From positions 1-64,000 of the forward strand of contig CAZHSI010000005.1 of NCBI GenBank assembly GCA_964535195.1: a stretch of DNA of 64,000 nucleotides, in the 5' to 3' direction. This document shows positions 7,851 to 17,175 of this stretch, in pieces. The notes beneath the pieces are model-generated. The model was given only the letters and a program-made list of their open reading frames with translations, made no database searches and was not told where the DNA came from. Position 1 is the first letter of the stretch. Each line of letters starts with the position of its first letter. The DNA comes from UBA9339 sp964535195. Its GTDB lineage: Bacteria > Pseudomonadota > Gammaproteobacteria > UBA9339. The position numbers were made by a program, and so were the translations under genes.

Positions 7851-9053
7851 ATGAGCATAGCTTCGCTTTGGTCAAAGTTTAAACTATTAATCATCTTGCT
7901 GGGTATTCTAGCCGCTACCATCATATTCGGCAATTTAGTACCAGTAACTGTTAAAGCTTTTTTTTACGCTCTTAGCCTTTCAATAAAAAATCTTCTGGTT
8001 TTTTTCTTACCTCTAGTAATTTTTATTTTTTTATGGAGCTCTTTGATTGCTCTCCAAAAGCAAGCAGGAAAATTTGTCATATTACTCATAATATTAGTAA
8101 CTTTATTCAATTTTATTAGCATCATGACAGGATATGGCGTTGGCGTTAACATTCTACCACTACTAAAATTTAAGATAGCAGCTGTAAGTAACGAATTAAG
8201 TTTAATCCCCACTTGGAATTTAGCATTACCACAATTGATGAGCACTGAGCTTGCCTTACTAATCAGCTTTATTCTTGGACTCTTCTTTGCTTTTAAACCC
8301 AACCCTAAGGTTAGCTGGTTGGCGCAAAAATTAAACACAGCAGTAATCTATTTTTTTAAACATTACTTTACCCCCATACTACCATTATTCATTCTGGGTT
8401 TTTTATTCAAACTAGAACATGAGAGGGTTTTATCTGGGCTAGTAGTATCGTACGGACCAATATTATTGTTATTAGCTTTAACCCAATTATTATACTTAAT
8501 GATTATGTACCTAATTGCTGTTAACTTTAAAATAGGTGATTTTTTTGAACAAATTAAAAATATAATCCCCGCTCTAATCACAGCCTTTTCAAGTATGTCA
8601 AGTGCCGCGACCTTACCTGTAACGACTCTGTGTGTTGAAAAAAACCTTAAAGACAAGAATTTTGCACAAATAATAATACCTACTACTTGCAATATTCATT
8701 CTGTAGGTAGCGGCATTGGAATAACCATTGTTGCCCTCGCTACCATCCAATCATTTCATCTTGGCTTTCCTACTTTAGGAAATTTTATTATCTTTGCCGT
8801 CTACTATACTCTAGCTAAATACGCTGCGGCTGGAGTTCCTGGTGGCGGTATTATAGTCGCAGCACCACTGCTTGAGGCTTATCTTGGCTTTACCCCAGAA
8901 ATGATTGGGATTATCACCGCCATCTACATGTTATTTGATACTTTTGGCACCGCTGCAAATGTTGGTGGTAATGGAGCTTTTGCCGTAATCTTCAGCAAAA
9001 TTTATCCTGTATTGTGCCGAAATACTTGGCTGCGAAAGGGACCTATTGCTTGA
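7851..9053 (+). CDS. Sodium/proton:dicarboxylate (amino acid) symporter family protein
   Basis: Inner-membrane carrier of the DAACS/SDF family (GltP, SstT, DctA type), 400 aa with about eight hydrophobic segments. The re-entrant loop HP1 serine-rich signature is SSMSSAATLPVTTLCVEKN near residues 249-267, and the C-terminal part carries AAGVPGGGIIVAAPLLEAYLGF and the transport-core block DTFGTAANVGGNGAFAV near residues 364-380. The ATG has AAGGA 8 bases upstream. The chain lies close to the family's lower length. The exact substrate cannot be read from the motif; glutamate, aspartate, serine/threonine or C4-dicarboxylates are all possible. It stands upstream of the NTT carriers in a stretch devoted to uptake. 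Confidence 0.9.
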   Translation: MSIASLWSKFKLLIILLGILAATIIFGNLVPVTVKAFFYALSLSIKNLLVFFLPLVIFIFLWSSLIALQKQAGKFVILLIILVTLFNFISIMTGYGVGVNILPLLKFKIAAVSNELSLIPTWNLALPQLMSTELALLISFILGLFFAFKPNPKVSWLAQKLNTAVIYFFKHYFTPILPLFILGFLFKLEHERVLSGLVVSYGPILLLLALTQLLYLMIMYLIAVNFKIGDFFEQIKNIIPALITAFSSMSSAATLPVTTLCVEKNLKDKNFAQIIIPTTCNIHSVGSGIGITIVALATIQSFHLGFPTLGNFIIFAVYYTLAKYAAAGVPGGGIIVAAPLLEAYLGFTPEMIGIITAIYMLFDTFGTAANVGGNGAFAVIFSKIYPVLCRNTWLRKGPIA

Positions 9054-9236
9054 GAAGACGGCAGCAAGCTTTTACCTTGATCTTTGCAAGCTAGAGACAA
9101 GCTTGTGATTTTGTTCCAATACCACAAGCTCTTTAGCATACATCGTTTCAAGAAGCTTTTGTACGGAGCAAAGTGATCGCAAAAAAGCCTGAAAAGCACT
9201 GACTTGCTTCGTCACTCGCTATAACAACAAAAGTAG

Positions 9237-10640
9237 TTACCTTATTTCTTTTGCATCAAAAACCTCTTGCTCAAGATATCTAAACACTCCTCGTAAACAA
9301 CAAGCTTCACCGCCCTTCGGCCTGCCAGGCTTAGTTGAGTTATTATAAGCATTCATATCAAAATGTGCCCACGCAATATCTTTGGCAATAAATTGTTGCA
9401 AAATAAGCGCGGCCGTAATTGCTCCGCCACCAGTAGTATCAGAAGCAACCACATTTCTTAAATCAGCTATTTCACTTTTAAGTAATTCAAGGTAAGGTTG
9501 ATACAAAGGCAAACGCCATACTGGCTCATGTTCTTCATGTAAACTAGTCATTAATTCTTGGATAAGCGGTTCACTATTAGAAAATAATGCCGTAATCTCT
9601 TGTCCTAAAGCAACTCTTGCCGCCCCAGTTAAGGTAGCAAAATCTATAATTAGTTTAGGCTGCCACTCTGAAGCATAAGTTAAAGCATCGGCCAAAATTA
9701 ACCTACCTTCAGCATCAGTATTGGCAACTTCAATAGTTAATCCCTTCCGAGTTTTTATAATATCTCCAGGTTTATAGGAGTTTCCAGAAATTAAGTTTTC
9801 CACTAAAGGTATAATTACTCGCAGGTTTATCGGCAGTCTGGCACTCATGATCATTTGTGCAAGCCCTAAAACATGCGCAGCACCCGCCATATCCTTCTTC
9901 ATCAAAAGCATCCCAGCCGAAGATTTTAATTGTAAACCACCACTATCAAAACATACCCCCTTCCCCACTAAAACAACCTTAGGATCAGAGGCATCGCCAT
10001 AGTGCATATCTAATAACAAGGGTTTCCTTTCACTACCGCGACCAACGGCATAAACAGCGGGAAATTTAGCAGCAAGCTCATCATCTTTAATTATCTTTAA
10101 GTCGGCTTTAAACTCTTTGGCTAAATTAGCCGCAGTTTCAGCAATTTTTTCTGGGTATAAATCACTAGCTGGGGTATTAATCAGATCACGAACAAGAAAA
10201 ATAGCTTCAATAGTGCGGTTAAGGTGCGGTAGATCATACTTTTCTTTATGACATACAAGTTTAGCTTTAAAATCTTTTAGTTGCTTATATTGTTTAAATT
10301 GATAACTGCCCATTCCCCAGCCAATAGCCGCATGTTCTAGCTGTAATGGAGTAAAATTCGCTTCATCAATCTGGTAGCACCCAGCTGGCAAGACCGGTGG
10401 TAATACCCCAAATGCAAAAAAATCGTCAGGATTTTCAATCCCCAATAATACTTTTGCCAAATTGCCATTATTATCATGAACTAAACAAAAGGTATTCGGT
10501 TTAGCTGAAAATCCATTGCTAACAATAATGTTTTTAATTCTCGCTGCTTGCGATGAGTGCCAGGCCAAAAAATCTGTCTTACTCAGCGGGATAATAGGTA
10601 CCACCTTATCAACACTTTTAACCACAAAAAGTTTTGTCAT
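9237..10640 (-). CDS. Leucyl aminopeptidase family protein (peptidase M17)
   Basis: Cytosolic two-metal aminopeptidase, 467 aa. The catalytic lysine and first metal ligands lie in LVGKGVCFDSGGLQLK near residue 220, KKDMAGAAHV follows, and the NTDAEGRLILADAL signature with the catalytic Arg is near residue 305. It is shorter at the N-terminus than classical PepA and fits the PepB/M17 subgroup. GGGGG lies 8 bases before the ATG. Likely role: releasing amino acids from peptides, which fits growth on host peptides, but that is inference. Confidence 0.92.
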   Translation of the reverse strand: MTKLFVVKSVDKVVPIIPLSKTDFLAWHSSQAARIKNIIVSNGFSAKPNTFCLVHDNNGNLAKVLLGIENPDDFFAFGVLPPVLPAGCYQIDEANFTPLQLEHAAIGWGMGSYQFKQYKQLKDFKAKLVCHKEKYDLPHLNRTIEAIFLVRDLINTPASDLYPEKIAETAANLAKEFKADLKIIKDDELAAKFPAVYAVGRGSERKPLLLDMHYGDASDPKVVLVGKGVCFDSGGLQLKSSAGMLLMKKDMAGAAHVLGLAQMIMSARLPINLRVIIPLVENLISGNSYKPGDIIKTRKGLTIEVANTDAEGRLILADALTYASEWQPKLIIDFATLTGAARVALGQEITALFSNSEPLIQELMTSLHEEHEPVWRLPLYQPYLELLKSEIADLRNVVASDTTGGGAITAALILQQFIAKDIAWAHFDMNAYNNSTKPGRPKGGEACCLRGVFRYLEQEVFDAKEIR

Positions 10641-10660
10641 ATACTGCCCCCTACAACAAA

Positions 10661-10770
10661 TTTAAATTTATTCCACGCGGCCTGCCATGTAACAAAGCAA
10701 CAGGGAATTATCAAGGTGGAGACTCCCTTGTTCGAGCCACATGGTTCATACCTCGCGGCGAGTTTAAATT
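10661..10770 (-). repeat. Repeat family A, copy 2
   Basis: Begins TTTAAATTTATTCCACGCGG and ends CCTCGCGGCGAGTTTAAATT, the reverse orientation of copy 1. The central G/C-rich hairpin is more diverged than in the other copies. It occupies most of the gap between the aminopeptidase and the first NTT gene. Confidence 0.7.
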
Positions 10771-10894
10771 CGACCACCTTCATCTAAACCGATTATAACC
10801 AAAACCGCCTAAAACAAAAATTAATTTTATTTTTTTAGAAAAACTTGCTAATGTTACGCAAGAAATTTAGAAAGGGTATCAAAAAACAATCACA

Positions 10895-12340
10895 GTGCTA
10901 ACAAAATCAATAATAAAAAAAATCGTCCCTATCCATAAAACAGAGTTGCCAAAATTCTTATGTATGGCGATGATGATATTTTTAATACTCTATATCCACC
11001 ATTCCTTAAGAGTAGCAAAAGACACACTAATTATTTCTAGCTTAGGCACCGAAGCAATCAGTGCCATAAAAATATTGGTATTGCCTATATCCTTATTATT
11101 TACTTTATTTTACATAAAACTCTCTGATACTCTAACTAGAACCAGGTTATTTCATACCATGATTTGGTTTTTTATTTCTTATTTCGTATTATTCGTTACT
11201 GTACTTTATCCATATCATGAGCTCTTAATCTTATCAATCCCTGAAGCCATCAGTACAAAATTTCCAACCTTTAAATACTTCTTCCAAATAATAAGTAATT
11301 GGCACTATTGCTTATTCTTTATCTTCTCTGAATTGCTAATAACAACTTTGCTTAATATTTCTTTTTGGCAAATAGCGAATCACATAACTTCTATTGAAGA
11401 ATCTAAAAGGTTCTACCCGCTTTGGGGCTTTGCCTCACAAATTGGTTTATTACTAGCCGGATACTTAGCCAAAGCTTTTGTAACAAATAGCGCCAATTAT
11501 CAAACAACCTTAAATAAAGTAATCTTATCAATAATCATAGCTGGTACTTTTTTATCGTTGTCCCTAATTATCCTCGGCAAAATAATTGGCATTAAAGCTC
11601 TTAATATCAAGCATAATCTACCTCCTACCATTGACCGCAAAAAAAAGGTTAAGCTAAGCCTTAAGGACAGCCTAAAATACATAGTTACTGCCAAACCCAT
11701 ACTTCTAATTACCTCTCTAATCCTCTGCTACAACCTTTCACTAAATCTAATAGAAGGCATATGGAAAAAAGCAACCGAAGTATACTTTGCTGGCAATGCT
11801 AACCAAATTCACTATTTTATGGGTAATATTAACCTATATGAATCACTGTTATGCATGATCATAGCTTTATTAGGTGGATATTTACTACGCGTTAGTAAAT
11901 GGAAAATATCTGCGTTAACAACGCCAATAGTTGTCATCTTTATCGGCGGTTTATTCTTCCTATCGATATTTTTTAAACATAGTGCTTTACTAATGGCCAT
12001 TATAAAAGTCCCGGCTCTAACTGTTGCGGTATTTTCCGGAGCTATTTATTACACTTTTGCCAAGGCAATGAAACACACTATGTTTGACTCCACCAAAGAG
12101 ATGGCTTTTATACCATTAGCTGATGAACTAAAAACCAAAGGCAAAGCTGCTGCTGAAATGGTGGGTATAAGATTAGGTAAAGGCAGCGGGGCCTTTATCC
12201 AACAAGCACTATTAATGACATTTACTAATATGACCCTGCTAGATTTTGCCCCAATTTTCTTTGTAATATTTTCAATCTTAATGTTCTTATGGGTATTATC
12301 AATTAACGCTCTAAGTCGTACACTTAGGATTAAGAACTAA
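10895..12340 (+). CDS. Nucleotide transporter, ATP/ADP translocase (NTT/Tlc) family, copy 1
   Basis: Multi-span inner-membrane carrier, 481 aa, close to the 480-500 aa norm of the family. Diagnostic blocks are LRVAKDTLIISSLGTEAISAIK near residues 38-59, SFWQIANHITSIEESKRFYPLWG near residues 152-174, and KGKAAAEMVGIRLGKGSGAFIQ near residues 418-439, with the conserved charged residues of NTT carriers (K/D in the first block, E-E-KR in the second, K-R-K in the third). About 11-12 hydrophobic segments. The start is a GTG at 10895 with no good ribosome site; an ATG farther in would cut the first conserved block. In Chlamydia, Rickettsia and relatives such carriers exchange host ATP for ADP or import NTPs; the exact substrate here is unknown. 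Confidence 0.93.
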   Translation: MLTKSIIKKIVPIHKTELPKFLCMAMMIFLILYIHHSLRVAKDTLIISSLGTEAISAIKILVLPISLLFTLFYIKLSDTLTRTRLFHTMIWFFISYFVLFVTVLYPYHELLILSIPEAISTKFPTFKYFFQIISNWHYCLFFIFSELLITTLLNISFWQIANHITSIEESKRFYPLWGFASQIGLLLAGYLAKAFVTNSANYQTTLNKVILSIIIAGTFLSLSLIILGKIIGIKALNIKHNLPPTIDRKKKVKLSLKDSLKYIVTAKPILLITSLILCYNLSLNLIEGIWKKATEVYFAGNANQIHYFMGNINLYESLLCMIIALLGGYLLRVSKWKISALTTPIVVIFIGGLFFLSIFFKHSALLMAIIKVPALTVAVFSGAIYYTFAKAMKHTMFDSTKEMAFIPLADELKTKGKAAAEMVGIRLGKGSGAFIQQALLMTFTNMTLLDFAPIFFVIFSILMFLWVLSINALSRTLRIKN

Positions 12341-12617
12341 TTTTTCCTAACCCACATTTTAATGAACCCTGCACCATAGGACTTGTTTTGTCATCTAAAT
12401 AGTCGATAAATTCAAAGCACTCGTGTGTCACTCCATTGAGCTTAAACGCAAAATCTGTACGCACTTGGCCACGAGCTTTACAGCATTTGTCATAGCAATG
12501 ACCGATTGAAACCACATTAATTGCTTTCCCGAATCTTTTATTTGCACCATAACATGAACACCCTAGAGCACCAAAAACCTCTTGGATCTCTAAAGTTGTT
12601 AACTTTAACTGTTTCAC
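12330..12617 (-). CDS. Cysteine-rich orphan protein of unknown function
   Basis: 95 aa, on the strand opposite the NTT genes and overlapping the 3' end of the first by 11 bases. The start is GTG at 12617 with a strong GGGGG seven to eleven bases before it, the best sign that it is real. It carries six cysteines, in GALGCSCYG, GHCYDKCCKARG, HECFEF and LKCGLG, a spacing that could bind a metal or form disulfides. No signal peptide or membrane segment is seen. I recognise no family. Its position between two NTT carriers may be chance. Confidence 0.6.
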   Translation of the reverse strand: MKQLKLTTLEIQEVFGALGCSCYGANKRFGKAINVVSIGHCYDKCCKARGQVRTDFAFKLNGVTHECFEFIDYLDDKTSPMVQGSLKCGLGKISS

Positions 12618-13112
12618 TGCTACCCCCTTTTTTTTAAATTTAGCGCGATAATCTTTTGAATAGACCTCTCGAAGTCAAGTATTTTGCATAATACAAAGCG
12701 CATACGAAAAGAACAAGCAGAGTTTATTTAATATCAATGAGTATGCAACACAATAGTATAACAAAAGACTTGGTTTCGAAAAGTCTAATAACTTTAGTTA
12801 ACATTTTCCTGACCATACCTTGCTCCTAGCTCCAATATTTATGCATCAAGAAGCTATGGCCTCATAGGCCTAAATAAAAATCGTTGTATATCAAAAACAA
12901 ATAGTAACTGCTCTGGGGCGATTATGGCGAGTAACGCAGTAATCCAATGCTTTTAAAGTTTTTTGGATAGGTTTGTGCTCCACAAAAAGCGCCTTACCCA
13001 CAATGACGGAGTGAGTGGTTACAAAAAACACATAATTCAAAAAAAAACATAATTTATTGACAACTCAACACCCCCTATTGTAGAGTCCGCTTTTGTCAAA
13101 AGTAGAACTTTA
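12618..13112. other. 495-bp gap without genes between the Cys-rich gene and NTT copy 2
   Basis: No credible reading frame. It holds a short inverted repeat near 12853-12872 (GGCCTCATAGGCC) and a family D-like stretch near 12900-13020 (GTAATCCAATGC, then a hairpin-forming tail). The last 60 bases are very AT-rich and probably contain the NTT copy 2 promoter (TTGACAACTC near 13058), though the -10 is not clear. Confidence 0.5.
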
Positions 13113-14555
13113 ATGATTAGCAACGTTTATAGTCGTACCAAGGTACTATTATTCAAAAACGAGAGCTATAAGCTTATCTGGACTGCTGCGATGGTGTTTT
13201 TAATCGTCCTGATCCATCACATGCTGCGCCTAGCCAAAGATACACTGATTATTTCCCAACTCGGTACTGAAGCAATTAGCGCTATTAAAGTTTGGGGGGT
13301 CTTCCCAGCCACCTTCTTTTGTGTACTTATCTATATTAAACTTACAGATTTTTTGACTCGCTCTAAACTATTCCATTTAATTATTTGGTTTTTCGTTAGT
13401 TATTTTGTCTTTTTTGTGTTAGTTGCCTACCCGTTGAAAGATCACCTAATTTTGCATGTTAATGATTCGCTTTATGAAAAAGGGAAGATGCTCAGCTATT
13501 TAATTAAGATTATTTGCTACTGGCCCTACTCCCTTTTCTATATTTTTTCTGAACTTTGGTGTGCTTTTGCGCTATCAATCTCGTTTTGGCAAATGGCTAA
13601 TCACATTAATAATGTACAGGAATCTAAGCGATTTTACCCATTATTTAATATGGTTGCTAATCTTGGCCCGATGATAGCTGGACTGTTATCCCATTTCTTC
13701 GCCGTTAATTCACAACAAAACTTACAATTAACTCTAAATAAAATCGTGGTGGTTATTTTAGCTTCCGCAGCCATGATCTCATTTAGTTTGGTCAAACTAA
13801 AAAAATGTGTAGGTGAGGAACACTTTAATAGTGGCACCAAAATAAAAAGAGAAGTTTCAATAATCACCCATTTAAAATATATTACCACTTCTCGCCCAAT
13901 GATCTTAATTCTCTTTATGATGTTAGGTTATTTTATTTCACTCAACCTGCTAGACGGCGTCTTTAAGAAAATGATAGAAAACCACTGCGGTGGCGATGCA
14001 AACCATATTCTTTCCTATATGAGCAAAGTAGAAATTGGCATTTCTTTGGCGAGTATTCTTCTCTCCTTTTTGAGTTTTTACCTGATACAAGCCTTGACTT
14101 GGTTAAGCTATTCACTACTAACCCCTCTCACCCTCGCCTTACTTGGTAGCATGTTTTTTCTGTTGATTATTTTTAAAAATCATCTTATTAATCTTAATCT
14201 TCATGAAAATAGTATTCTAATCATTGCTCTTTACATAGGATCTAGTAGCTACGTGTTGGCTAAGTCGATGAAACATTCTATCTTCGACACGATGAAAGAA
14301 ACATTTTATATCCCACTTTCTCAAGATCTTAAGGTAAAAGGAAAAGCCGCGGTAGAAGCCCTAAGCTCCCGTTGGGGTAAAGGGGGTGGCGCCTTCATTC
14401 AACATTTTCTACTAGTTTTCTTCCCCAGCGCCAACTTAATTAGTATTGCCCCCCTCATCTTTGTGCTATTTCTATTGGTGCTTGGCGGCTGGATTTACTC
14501 TACCAATTCACTTAATCGTTTGTTGCCAAATATTGACAGTAACCGCATAAAGTAA
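13113..14555 (+). CDS. Nucleotide transporter, ATP/ADP translocase (NTT/Tlc) family, copy 2
   Basis: Paralogue of copy 1, 480 aa, with the same diagnostic blocks: LRLAKDTLIISQLGTEAISAIK near residues 35-56, SFWQMANHINNVQESKRFYPLF near residues 150-171, and KGKAAVEALSSRWGKGGGAFIQ near residues 409-430. In the second block copy 1 has IEESKR and copy 2 VQESKR, a change at the position next to a family-conserved acidic residue. About 11-12 hydrophobic segments. Different NTT paralogues in one genome usually differ in substrate (ATP/ADP exchange versus NTP uniport or proton symport), so the pair may divide tasks; that is an inference. The ATG at 13113 has only a weak ribosome site. Confidence 0.93.
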   Translation: MISNVYSRTKVLLFKNESYKLIWTAAMVFLIVLIHHMLRLAKDTLIISQLGTEAISAIKVWGVFPATFFCVLIYIKLTDFLTRSKLFHLIIWFFVSYFVFFVLVAYPLKDHLILHVNDSLYEKGKMLSYLIKIICYWPYSLFYIFSELWCAFALSISFWQMANHINNVQESKRFYPLFNMVANLGPMIAGLLSHFFAVNSQQNLQLTLNKIVVVILASAAMISFSLVKLKKCVGEEHFNSGTKIKREVSIITHLKYITTSRPMILILFMMLGYFISLNLLDGVFKKMIENHCGGDANHILSYMSKVEIGISLASILLSFLSFYLIQALTWLSYSLLTPLTLALLGSMFFLLIIFKNHLINLNLHENSILIIALYIGSSSYVLAKSMKHSIFDTMKETFYIPLSQDLKVKGKAAVEALSSRWGKGGGAFIQHFLLVFFPSANLISIAPLIFVLFLLVLGGWIYSTNSLNRLLPNIDSNRIK

Positions 14556-14715
14556 AAATCGGCAATCAAAGCTCCTCAAACACAAGTTAGAATCATTAGC
14601 TTTCTCACATAACCAAATATTCTGTCATCATGTTATGAACGCATACAATCTCCCGCAAATATTTGACTTTGACGAATTAAGCAGTTACGATGCAAGCCAC
14701 AACTGGTAACGGCTT

Positions 14716-14791
<76 letters not shown>

Positions 14792-15085
14792 ATTAAATTC
14801 AAGGCTTACAACCAAATTACCTGGGTTGCTAAAAATACATGGTAAGATTAAACGCAATTACCGCAGCTTACTAGTAGCCATAAATGCATAGCCCCCACAA
14901 AGCAACTTTTGCGCCTTATTCGATGCTGGCATGCACTCTATGTTCTTAACTCTAAGAATTTTATTGAGCTTTTTTAGTGATCTTAATTTTTAATGTTTTC
15001 CATTCGATAGTTATATAAAATTTAATCGCAAAAAAATTCCCATTAATTATGTTTTATTTAACTAAGCATTATGGAGGCATGCTAT

Positions 15086-15433
15086 ATGAATAAACAAAAC
15101 CAGAAAGCTAAAGCTGCTTATGAAACCTCAGAGAAATTAGCGCAACCACTGACACCGCTCGTTTCTGAAGTTAAATCAGTAACAGAGTCATATGCCCAAC
15201 TCACAGGTAAAGAAAACTGGGTTGTGAGGCATCGTATAGATATAGGGATCATGATAGGCGCGGCATGGAGCATACTAAAACTTTTGAACTTTTTTTATCC
15301 GGAGAGTATATGGTTTTATTGTCTGCAAGCATTTGATACTTTCTTTCCTATTACATTCACAATCATTGCCTTATTTTATAGATTATATCCCTATAAAAAG
15401 CTACTTTTCTCTCCTAAAAAGGATCATATATGA
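15086..15433 (+). CDS. Small membrane protein of unknown function
   Basis: 115 aa from the ATG at 15086, which has GGAGG nine bases before it; an upstream ATG at 15071 would swallow that site and is less likely. The first 50 residues are polar and predicted helical. Two hydrophobic segments follow, near residues 62-78 and 84-104, then a basic tail (YPYKKLLFSPKK). I recognise no family. It opens a run of small genes (ChaB, two BON proteins, DUF2383) on both strands that look stress-related, so a role in envelope stress is possible but unproved. Confidence 0.6.
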   Translation: MNKQNQKAKAAYETSEKLAQPLTPLVSEVKSVTESYAQLTGKENWVVRHRIDIGIMIGAAWSILKLLNFFYPESIWFYCLQAFDTFFPITFTIIALFYRLYPYKKLLFSPKKDHI

Positions 15434-15438
15434 TGGCC

Positions 15439-15498
15439 GGGAGGAAAGGATTTTCTCCATCTTATTATGGAGATACCGTTGTTTAGATCCTTCCCTCC
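15439..15498. terminator. Nested hairpin between converging genes, possible bidirectional terminator
   Basis: GGAGGAAAGGAT pairs with ATCCTTCCCTCC with a single mismatch, and inside it TCTCCAT pairs with ATGGAGA. The hairpin stands between the ends of the converging membrane-protein and chaB genes. The T-run normally seen in a Rho-independent terminator is weak, so its role is uncertain. Confidence 0.5.
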
Positions 15499-15518
15499 AT
15501 TATCGCTAGATATTCAAA

Positions 15519-15752
15519 CTATTTTTCTATCCAAGCATCGATATCCTTTTCTTTTTTATACTTCTTCTTTACAGCAGCCCAGGCAACCTTATGTGCCACC
15601 TTTTCCAAAGAATCTTCTGTTCTTGCTCTTTTCTTAGCGTCCTTATATTCTCCTACTGCATTATTGTAAGCTTTCATATAGATTTTTTGAGCATGTTCTG
15701 GTAACACATGACGGATTTTTTCAGGCAAATCACTTACCTCTTTATAGGGCAT
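15519..15752 (-). CDS. chaB: ChaB family protein
   Basis: 77 aa, close to the 76 aa of E. coli ChaB. The typical ChaB pattern is clear: MPYKEVSDLPEKIRHVLPEHAQ at the start, then IYMKAYNNAVGEY, and KVAHKVAWAAVKKKY near the end. In E. coli it is named as a regulator of the ChaA cation antiporter, but its real role is poorly known; elsewhere the domain is found in stress-related settings. It starts two bases after the BON-domain gene upstream and is probably translated with it; the ribosome site lies in the 3' end of that gene. Confidence 0.93.
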   Translation of the reverse strand: MPYKEVSDLPEKIRHVLPEHAQKIYMKAYNNAVGEYKDAKKRARTEDSLEKVAHKVAWAAVKKKYKKEKDIDAWIEK

Positions 15753-15753
15753 A

Positions 15754-16299
15754 TTACTTTTTAACCTTTATATCACTTTTTATAGAATTAACCTTGGGGA
15801 CTGTTTTTACTGCGGCAACTACTTTATCAGCTTGCTCCTGGTTAACTACTTCACCAGATAGATATACTACCTTGTCTTTAGCTTCTATCGTAATACCAGA
15901 TGAACCGATAGCTGTTAAAGCTACTTTAGCTCTACCTTTGATTTCCAAATCGGCAGTAAGATCTTGACTACTTTTAACTTTTAAATTTTTATCATCAATA
16001 ACTTTAACCCATTTATTTGACTTAGCAATATTTTTTACTTTATCTGCTTGAGACTTCGTAGCTACTACACCAGTAAGCGTAATATTACCGTGATTAGATT
16101 TAACATCTATATTAAGGTCACTTAAAAAAGAATCTTCTTGTACCTGTTCTTTAATCATCTTAGCAAGACTGAGGTCGGAAACACTTGTGTCGCTTGATGA
16201 CTTACAATCACACCCAGGGTTACTGCTAGCAAAACCTATTGCTGATAAATTTAAAAATAATATCCCAACAAAGCAATAAAGACATATTTTTTTAATCAT
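15754..16299 (-). CDS. Periplasmic protein with two BON domains (OsmY-like)
   Basis: 181 aa with an N-terminal signal peptide (hydrophobic residues 5-24, likely cleavage after GFASS or nearby). Two BON domains follow, near residues 44-110 and 115-181; both show the pattern D-ni-VKS--G-ItLtG-V with N-QA--V----VK-V. BON domains bind membrane lipids or surfaces, and OsmY-type proteins protect the envelope in osmotic stress. A strong AAGGAGG lies seven bases before the ATG, suggesting high expression. It heads a two-gene unit with chaB. Confidence 0.9.
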   Translation of the reverse strand: MIKKICLYCFVGILFLNLSAIGFASSNPGCDCKSSSDTSVSDLSLAKMIKEQVQEDSFLSDLNIDVKSNHGNITLTGVVATKSQADKVKNIAKSNKWVKVIDDKNLKVKSSQDLTADLEIKGRAKVALTAIGSSGITIEAKDKVVYLSGEVVNQEQADKVVAAVKTVPKVNSIKSDIKVKK

Positions 16300-16419
16300 T
16301 TTACTTCCTCCTTATATTAAATGTTTATATTTATAAAACAAAAACTGAATGTCGTCTCATATTTTGGTGCAGTAATTAAAAGCCCAAGGTTTGTAATTAA
16401 ATTTGTTTAAATAAGAAAT

Positions 16420-16761
16420 TTATTTTTTTACTTTTAATCCACGAATATCAACTTGTTTCACATAAGGCGTTGTCTGAGCCAACAAAGCTATCCTCTTTAC
16501 CTGCGCGTTGTTATCTACTATGCCTATAAGGCTGACAATGCCATTTTTTGCATAAATTTTAATTGCCACATCGCTTAACGCTGGATCCGTAGCTATCCTG
16601 TCTTGTATATTTGCCACGATATCAACATCATTAACTATTACAGCTGGAGCTTTAATAGGACCATCATAATAGTTATAAGTAGACTCACAGCCTACATTTA
16701 ATATCACCAAGACTATCATGATAACAACACGCAAAATATACATAGAGCTCTTTTTCTTCAT
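16420..16761 (-). CDS. BON-domain lipoprotein
   Basis: 113 aa from the ATG at 16761, which follows GAGGA at eight bases; a longer frame starts 27 bases upstream. A hydrophobic stretch (residues 7-23) ends in LNVGCEST, a plausible lipobox with the cysteine to be acylated. One BON domain covers residues 43-113 (DIVANIQDRIATDPALSDVAIKI, then GIVSLIGIVDNNAQVK). It resembles the domain of the preceding gene and probably arose from the same family. Likely an envelope lipoprotein. Confidence 0.85.
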   Translation of the reverse strand: MKKKSSMYILRVVIMIVLVILNVGCESTYNYYDGPIKAPAVIVNDVDIVANIQDRIATDPALSDVAIKIYAKNGIVSLIGIVDNNAQVKRIALLAQTTPYVKQVDIRGLKVKK

Positions 16762-16965
16762 ATACTTGTCCTCATTTATTTTTGACAATTATTAGCGCAT
16801 CATCATTGTTCCCAAATAACCATCATGTAATAAGTAAATAATAACGGTTTGTTGAGAAATTTATATCAATGTATGTTTATAATCTATTCAAATATTTCCC
16901 AAGGAAATTTGTCAGCAACTTTATCGATATATCTACAGTTGCATTAATAAAACTTCAGATAAAAC
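16762..16965. other. Start of a 1.2-kb gene-poor, AT-rich stretch (16762-18009)
   Basis: The stretch from 16762 to 18009 has no intact gene. It holds two relics described separately (16966-17166 and 17176-17515) and, from 17820 to 17960, a family D-like repeat (TCGCGGGGAGCGAGC, then CTGGATTACCTACTCGC). Between 17520 and 17820 I see only AT-rich sequence with no recognised content. Confidence 0.5.
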
Positions 16966-17166
16966 TTAAAGTTTCGTAACACAAGGAAACCATAAATGGG
17001 ATTGCATTTTATTTAGTTTAGCAAATACATTGCTAATCGTATAAGCTTCTGGTATGAAAATTGAGAACTTATAGCTCTCCCCGCGCCATTGCCATAGCAA
17101 GAGGTGCCTCACTTTTGTCTCTAATAGAATAGGCGCTACTGCTGTATAAACATAGGCATTACGCAA
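16966..17166 (-). pseudogene. Possible gene relic
   Basis: An open frame of 66 codons whose content (ILLETKVRHLLLWQWRG) looks partly gene-like, with another gene-like frame overlapping it (EAPLAMAMARGEL). No ribosome site is seen. It is directly downstream of the frameshifted relic at 17176-17515 and may belong to it. No family is recognised; it may be chance. Confidence 0.25.
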
Positions 17167-17175
17167 GCTATCTAT

